This document shows positions 44,002-47,529 of a DNA stretch of 47,529 bases, piece by piece. The notes under the pieces are model-generated. The model was not told the DNA's origin, did not search any database, and saw nothing but the letters and a program-made list of their open reading frames with translations. Where the stretch lies: contig NZ_LMUQ01000039.1 of NCBI RefSeq assembly GCF_009765865.1, forward strand, positions 1 to 47,529, read 5' to 3'. Origin of the DNA: Acidisoma sp. L85 (lineage in GTDB: Bacteria > Pseudomonadota > Alphaproteobacteria > Acetobacterales > Acetobacteraceae). Within the stretch, counting starts at the first letter, position 1. Every line of letters begins with the position of its first letter. The translations under genes and the position numbers were made by a program.

Positions 44002-45012
44002 ATGGCTGTAGGAATTACGCGGCGCGGTGCGATGAAGGCGCTGGCGGCAACGACCGCCATCGGCGCCTTGGGTGCGCCCACGATTGCCAGAGCGGCTGAC
44101 CCGACGATGGTGACGGTGGTCAAGATCATCGGCGTGCCCTGGTTCAACCTGCTGGACCAGGGGCTGACCGCGGCCGGCAAGGATCTTAACATCACGACCT
44201 CGATGATCGGTCCCGCCCATGTCGATCCGGCCCAGCAGGTCGGTGAGGTCGAGGATCTTATCGCGCGCAAGGTCGATGTGATCGGCGTGGTGCCGCTGGA
44301 CGTGAAGGTGCTCAGCCCCGTGCTGAAGCGGGCGCAGGATGCCGGCATCATCGTGATAACCCAGGAAGGTCCGAACCAGGACAACCGCACGTGGGATGTC
44401 GAGATGATCGACAGCAAGCTGTTCGGCGAAACACAGATAAAGGCGCTCGCCGAGGAGATGGGCGAGGAGGGCGAATACATCATCCTCGTCGGCACGCTGA
44501 CGACGCCGCTGCACAATGCCTGGGCCGATGCCGCCACTGCGTATCAGCTCGCGAATTATCCCAAGATGAAGCTCGCTACATCTCGGTTCCCCGGCGCGGA
44601 CGAAGTCGATACCTCGGAACAGGTGGCGCGCGAGGCGCTGCAGGCCTATCCCGACTTACGAGGCATCGTCGCATTCGGATCGAACGGGCCGATCGGCTGC
44701 GGCAATGTCATCCGGCAAAGGCATTTGCAGAAGAAAGTCGCGATCGTCGGCACCGCCATTCCGTCGCAGGTGCAATCGCTGCTGATGGCGGGCGCGGTGC
44801 GGAAGGCATTTCTCTGGAGCCCGAAAGACGCCGGCTATGCCATGGTGGCCGTCGCGAACCTGACATTGAAGAAGGCGAAGTTCGAGACGGGGATGGATAT
44901 TCCTGGCCTCGGGAAAGCCAATGTCGATGTGGATAAACGCATCATCAGCCTCAACCGCATCATCACCGTGGATAAGGCGAACGTCGCGCAACTGGCGGCT
45001 TCTGGACTTTAG
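44002..45012 (+). CDS. sugar ABC transporter substrate-binding protein (RhaS/LsrB-like), orphan
   Basis: 336 residues. The N-terminus has TRRGAMKALAATTAIGALGAPTIARA, a signal with a twin Arg that could be Tat or Sec. It continues with TVVKIIGVPWFNLLDQGLTAAGKDL and HVDPAQQVGEVEDLIARKVDVIGVVPLD, typical of sugar-binding proteins of the RhaS/LsrB group. No permease or ATPase gene lies nearby, so its transporter is elsewhere or lost. A GGAG lies about 8 nt upstream of the ATG. Confidence 0.9.
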   Translation: MAVGITRRGAMKALAATTAIGALGAPTIARAADPTMVTVVKIIGVPWFNLLDQGLTAAGKDLNITTSMIGPAHVDPAQQVGEVEDLIARKVDVIGVVPLDVKVLSPVLKRAQDAGIIVITQEGPNQDNRTWDVEMIDSKLFGETQIKALAEEMGEEGEYIILVGTLTTPLHNAWADAATAYQLANYPKMKLATSRFPGADEVDTSEQVAREALQAYPDLRGIVAFGSNGPIGCGNVIRQRHLQKKVAIVGTAIPSQVQSLLMAGAVRKAFLWSPKDAGYAMVAVANLTLKKAKFETGMDIPGLGKANVDVDKRIISLNRIITVDKANVAQLAASGL

Positions 45013-45028
45013 GACTTTCATTCCACAA

Positions 45029-45115
45029 CGTCATGCTCGGCGAAGGCCGGGCATCCACGCCTTGCTTGCGTAACAAAGGCAAGGCGTGCATGGCACGCCT
45101 TCGCGTGCCATGACG
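45029..45115 (+). repeat. dispersed three-hairpin repeat, copy E
   Basis: 87 bp. Arm 1 is ATGCTCGGC GAAG GCCGGGCAT with one G.T pair. The middle arm CACGCCTTGC pairs with GCAAGGCGTG over 10 bp. Arm 3 is the perfect ATGGCACGC CTTC GCGTGCCAT. Outer CGTC/GACG closes it. The 29 bases after it resemble those after copy D (CTTTGGGT, then TTCAGT). It lies between the convergent binding-protein and xylulokinase genes. Confidence 0.85.
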
Positions 45116-45171
45116 GATCTTTGGGTGCTGTTCAGTATTAGATCTCCACGCCTAGCCGCGTATCGCTTGTC

Positions 45172-46653
45172 TCAGGGTTTACGCCGGAACTCCGGACGCA
45201 GCGCCTGATATAGATGACGGTAAGCTTCAAGCCGCGGTGCGTAAGCCTGGTGCAACCCGGCATCCGGCGTGATTTGCTCCACGACTACCGGCTGGCGCGG
45301 CGGCGTTGTGTCCCCTGTCGCCATGCGGCCGAGCCGCGCCGCTCCGAAGGCCGCGCCATGCTCGCCGCCATCATAGCGGTCTAGCGTAAGACCGGTCGCG
45401 CTGGCGATGATGCGCGCCCAGAACCGGCTGCGCGCGCCGCCGCCAATAAAGCCCGCGCGCTTTATATGCAGCCCCGCCGCGTCCAAAGCCGCCACACCAT
45501 CGGCGAGGCTGAAAGCCACGCCCTCCAACACCGCCTGGATGACCTCCGGCCGCCGCGTATCCGGCGTCAGGCCGAAGATCACGCCGCGCGCATGGGGATC
45601 GTTATGCGGCGTGCGCTCGCCCGCGAGGTAGGGCAGGAAGAGCAGCGAACCCGGCCCGGTGAAACCAGCCTCGACCTCGGCCAGCAGCGCGGGGAGGTCG
45701 CCTGCATCCGCCGTGCCGCCTGTCATCCGTGCGACCGCACCAAGCGCACTCGCGCCGTTCAGGACAGCGGCCATCGCGCACCAGCGGCCTGGCAGGCAGT
45801 GGCAGAAGCTATGCACCGCGGCGTCAGGCGCCGGGCGGTAGCGGTCGGTCGCGACAAAAACCTGGCCGGAGGTTCCGAGCGCCACGAAGGCACGGCCATC
45901 CTCGACCGCACCGATCCCCATGCCACCGGCCAAAGTGTCCCCCGCACCGCCCGCCACCACGACGCCCGGCGACAGGCCGAAACGCGCGGCGATCTCAGGC
46001 CGCAGGGTTCCGGTGGGCGTTGGGCTCTCCACCACGGGCGGCAGCAGTGCGGGATCGATCCCAACGGCGGCGATCGCCTGCTCGCTCCAGCTTCGCGATT
46101 CCTCATCGAGCAACCAGGTTCCGGCGGCGTCCGAAACATCGGTCACGCGCGCGCCCGTCAGATGCAGTCGGATGATGTCCTTCGGCAAAAGCATATGGCG
46201 CGCGCGCGCCAGTACTTCCGGTTCATGCCGCGCGAGCCACAGCAGTTTGGGCGCCGTGAGCCCCGCCATTGGCGGCACGCCAAGCCGCCGCGCTAGATCT
46301 GGGTGGGCATCGGCGAGGGCTTGAGCCTCACCGGCCGCGCGTCCGTCATTCCACAGCATCGCCGGCCGCACCGGGCGGTCCGCACCGTCGAGCAGCGCGA
46401 GGCCGTGCATCTGTCCGCTAAGCCCGATGCCAGCGACGCGTGCCATGGCAGGCGCATGCTCGGCCGCCAGTTCCTCCAATGCCGCCGCGACCGCCGTCCA
46501 CCAGCTCTCCACCGGCTGCTCAGATGCCAAGGGCGCGGGGTGGGTGGGCGACGGCACCGGCACCGAGACCACGGCCAGCACCGTTTCCGCCTCATCCAGG
46601 ATGATCGCTTTGACCGAGGAGGTGCCGAGGTCGAGGCCGAGGAAGGTGGTCAT
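45172..46653 (-). CDS. xylB: xylulokinase
   Basis: 493 residues, FGGY kinase family. FLGLDLGTSSVKAIILDE is the ATP-binding N-terminus; LSGQMHGLALLD and LWNDGRA are the xylulokinase substrate region. ATG 46653 gives the family-typical start. It phosphorylates D-xylulose (or a related ketose) to feed the pentose phosphate pathway. It is on the opposite strand from the sugar cluster but converges on its binding-protein gene. The upstream polymerase gene is only 45 bp away on the same strand. Confidence 0.93.
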   Translation of the reverse strand: MTTFLGLDLGTSSVKAIILDEAETVLAVVSVPVPSPTHPAPLASEQPVESWWTAVAAALEELAAEHAPAMARVAGIGLSGQMHGLALLDGADRPVRPAMLWNDGRAAGEAQALADAHPDLARRLGVPPMAGLTAPKLLWLARHEPEVLARARHMLLPKDIIRLHLTGARVTDVSDAAGTWLLDEESRSWSEQAIAAVGIDPALLPPVVESPTPTGTLRPEIAARFGLSPGVVVAGGAGDTLAGGMGIGAVEDGRAFVALGTSGQVFVATDRYRPAPDAAVHSFCHCLPGRWCAMAAVLNGASALGAVARMTGGTADAGDLPALLAEVEAGFTGPGSLLFLPYLAGERTPHNDPHARGVIFGLTPDTRRPEVIQAVLEGVAFSLADGVAALDAAGLHIKRAGFIGGGARSRFWARIIASATGLTLDRYDGGEHGAAFGAARLGRMATGDTTPPRQPVVVEQITPDAGLHQAYAPRLEAYRHLYQALRPEFRRKP

Positions 46654-46698
46654 GCGAGCGCTCTATCTCTTAGCGGATTTGAAGCGGCCGCCCCCGGC

Positions 46699-47529
46699 TC
46701 AGCCGAAGCCCCGTCCGCGCCCGATGATGGCCGGGCCGAAGCGATCCCGCAAATGGTCGAGCGCCTGCTGCCGCGCCACTCGCCGGCCGGAATCCGGATC
46801 GGCAAGATCGGCGGGATCGGCCTCGGCGATCGAGCGTAGCGGCTGGGCGCCGAGGCCGATCAGCCGGAAGGCCGTGCCATCCGCCTCGGGCGTCAACATC
46901 GCCCTGGCGGTGGCGAAGAGCACATCCGCCAGCGCGGTCGGCGCCGGTAGGCGATGCGTTCGTGTTCGTATGACGTGTTTCGCGGTCTTGAGCTTCAGCA
47001 CTACGCCACCCGCCGCCCATTCGCCGGCACGCAGCCGGGCCGCCACCCTCTCGGCCATGCGCCACAAAATGCGTTCCAGCTCGGCCGGGTTGGAGAGATC
47101 GCTGTTGAAGGTCGTCTCGGCGCTGACCGACTTGGTTTCGCGCCTGGGTTCTACACTGCGGGCGTCCTCGCCGCGGGCGCGCCGCACCAGGGAGGGGCCA
47201 TCTTCCCCCAGCCTGCGACGCGCCGTGGTGTCGTCCAGTGCCTGCAATTGGCCGATACGCGTGATGCCCATGGCGGCAAGCCGCGCGACCGCGACGGCAC
47301 CCACACCTGGCAACAGCCCTACCAGTTCGGGCGCCAACAGCGCGGGCGCCTCCGACCCCAGCACCGAAAAGCCACGCGGCTTGCCACGCTCAGCCGCAAG
47401 CTTGGCGAGCAACCGGTTGGGGCCAAGGCCGATGGAGATGGAGACGCCGATCTCCGCCTCCACCCGCCGCGCCAGTCGCGACAGCATCATGGCGGGCGGC
47501 GCGCGGGGCAGCGCCTCAGTGCCCGCCAC
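46699..47529 (-). CDS. dinB: Y-family DNA polymerase, DinB type (partial, N-terminus outside window)
   Basis: 276 visible residues, open to the right edge, so the palm start with its first catalytic acids is missing. The visible part has GTEALPRAPPAMMLSRLARRVE, then VSISIGLGPNRLLAKLAAERGKPRGFSVLG, a DinB palm region. The thumb HhH is LLPGVGAVAVARLAAMGITRIGQLQ. The little finger is RETKSVSAETTFNSDLSNPAEL and on. The apparent GTG at 47529 is internal. It makes error-prone bypass of DNA lesions. DinB is more likely than ImuB because the catalytic-region spacing fits. Confidence 0.88.
   Translation of the reverse strand: MAGTEALPRAPPAMMLSRLARRVEAEIGVSISIGLGPNRLLAKLAAERGKPRGFSVLGSEAPALLAPELVGLLPGVGAVAVARLAAMGITRIGQLQALDDTTARRRLGEDGPSLVRRARGEDARSVEPRRETKSVSAETTFNSDLSNPAELERILWRMAERVAARLRAGEWAAGGVVLKLKTAKHVIRTRTHRLPAPTALADVLFATARAMLTPEADGTAFRLIGLGAQPLRSIAEADPADLADPDSGRRVARQQALDHLRDRFGPAIIGRGRGFG

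Noticed and set aside
41316-44537. A 1073-residue open frame on the minus strand across the dehydrogenase, DUF374, SDR and binding-protein genes
   Set aside because: It is a shadow of well-supported plus-strand genes in GC-rich DNA; its translation is Arg/His-rich, without domain motifs or a ribosome binding site.
45029-45115. The cloverleaf-like fold of the repeat as a tRNA gene
   Set aside because: There is no anticodon arm, no T-loop or CCA-like end, and the arm lengths do not fit; all copies are palindromic GC stems with 4-nt loops.

Overview
The window is a GC-rich, densely coded stretch of chromosome from a Gram-negative bacterium. Several features point to an alphaproteobacterium, most likely Acetobacterales or Rhodospirillales: a small oxidase-subunit-IV-like membrane protein, FtsK with an alphaproteobacterial layout, split XdhC genes with a MocA-type partner, and many FadR/GntR regulators and HAAT transporters. 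The family-level assignment is inference from gene content only. No rRNA, tRNA, CRISPR array, insertion sequence or prophage was seen. The two edge genes (purN and a dinB-type polymerase) are cut by the window.

Layout. 1-10.5 kb is mostly housekeeping: the purN 3' end, a small membrane protein, ndk, an ABC-F ATPase, glutamine-dependent NAD synthetase, a Dabb protein, a lone receiver domain, FtsK, and a methyltransferase divergent from an XRE regulator. The XRE pair shares a perfect inverted-repeat operator. 10.5-12.7 kb is a four-gene, translationally coupled cofactor-maturation operon (MocA-like, SufU/NifU-like scaffold, XdhC N-domain, XdhC C-domain) with no molybdenum hydroxylase beside it. 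12.7-19.4 kb is a three-subunit acetone carboxylase operon with a downstream SDR and a divergent LuxR-type regulator. 19.4-30.2 kb holds an Na+/H+ antiporter, an exported DUF5666-like protein divergent from an RND efflux pair, a semialdehyde dehydrogenase, a luciferase-like monooxygenase and an MFS transporter.

30.2-38.2 kb has a novel-looking HTH protein, a CBS protein, two FadR-type regulators and a complete livKHMGF-type transporter operon whose last gene is one of those regulators. A GntR-type palindrome lies upstream of livK. 38.4-46.7 kb looks like a sugar oxidation island: two aldo/keto reductases, a fuconolactonase-like amidohydrolase, an Ldh_2 dehydrogenase, an SDR, an orphan sugar-binding protein and a xylulokinase, with an out-of-place DUF374 acyltransferase inside it. 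The window ends in a Y-family polymerase.

The most unusual non-coding signal is a dispersed repeat. Four copies of about 87-104 bp can each fold into three consecutive hairpins closed by CGTC/GACG, and a fifth copy is reduced to one perfect hairpin. Flanking sequence is also partly conserved, so the unit may be about 140 bp. Three of the five copies sit between convergent genes.
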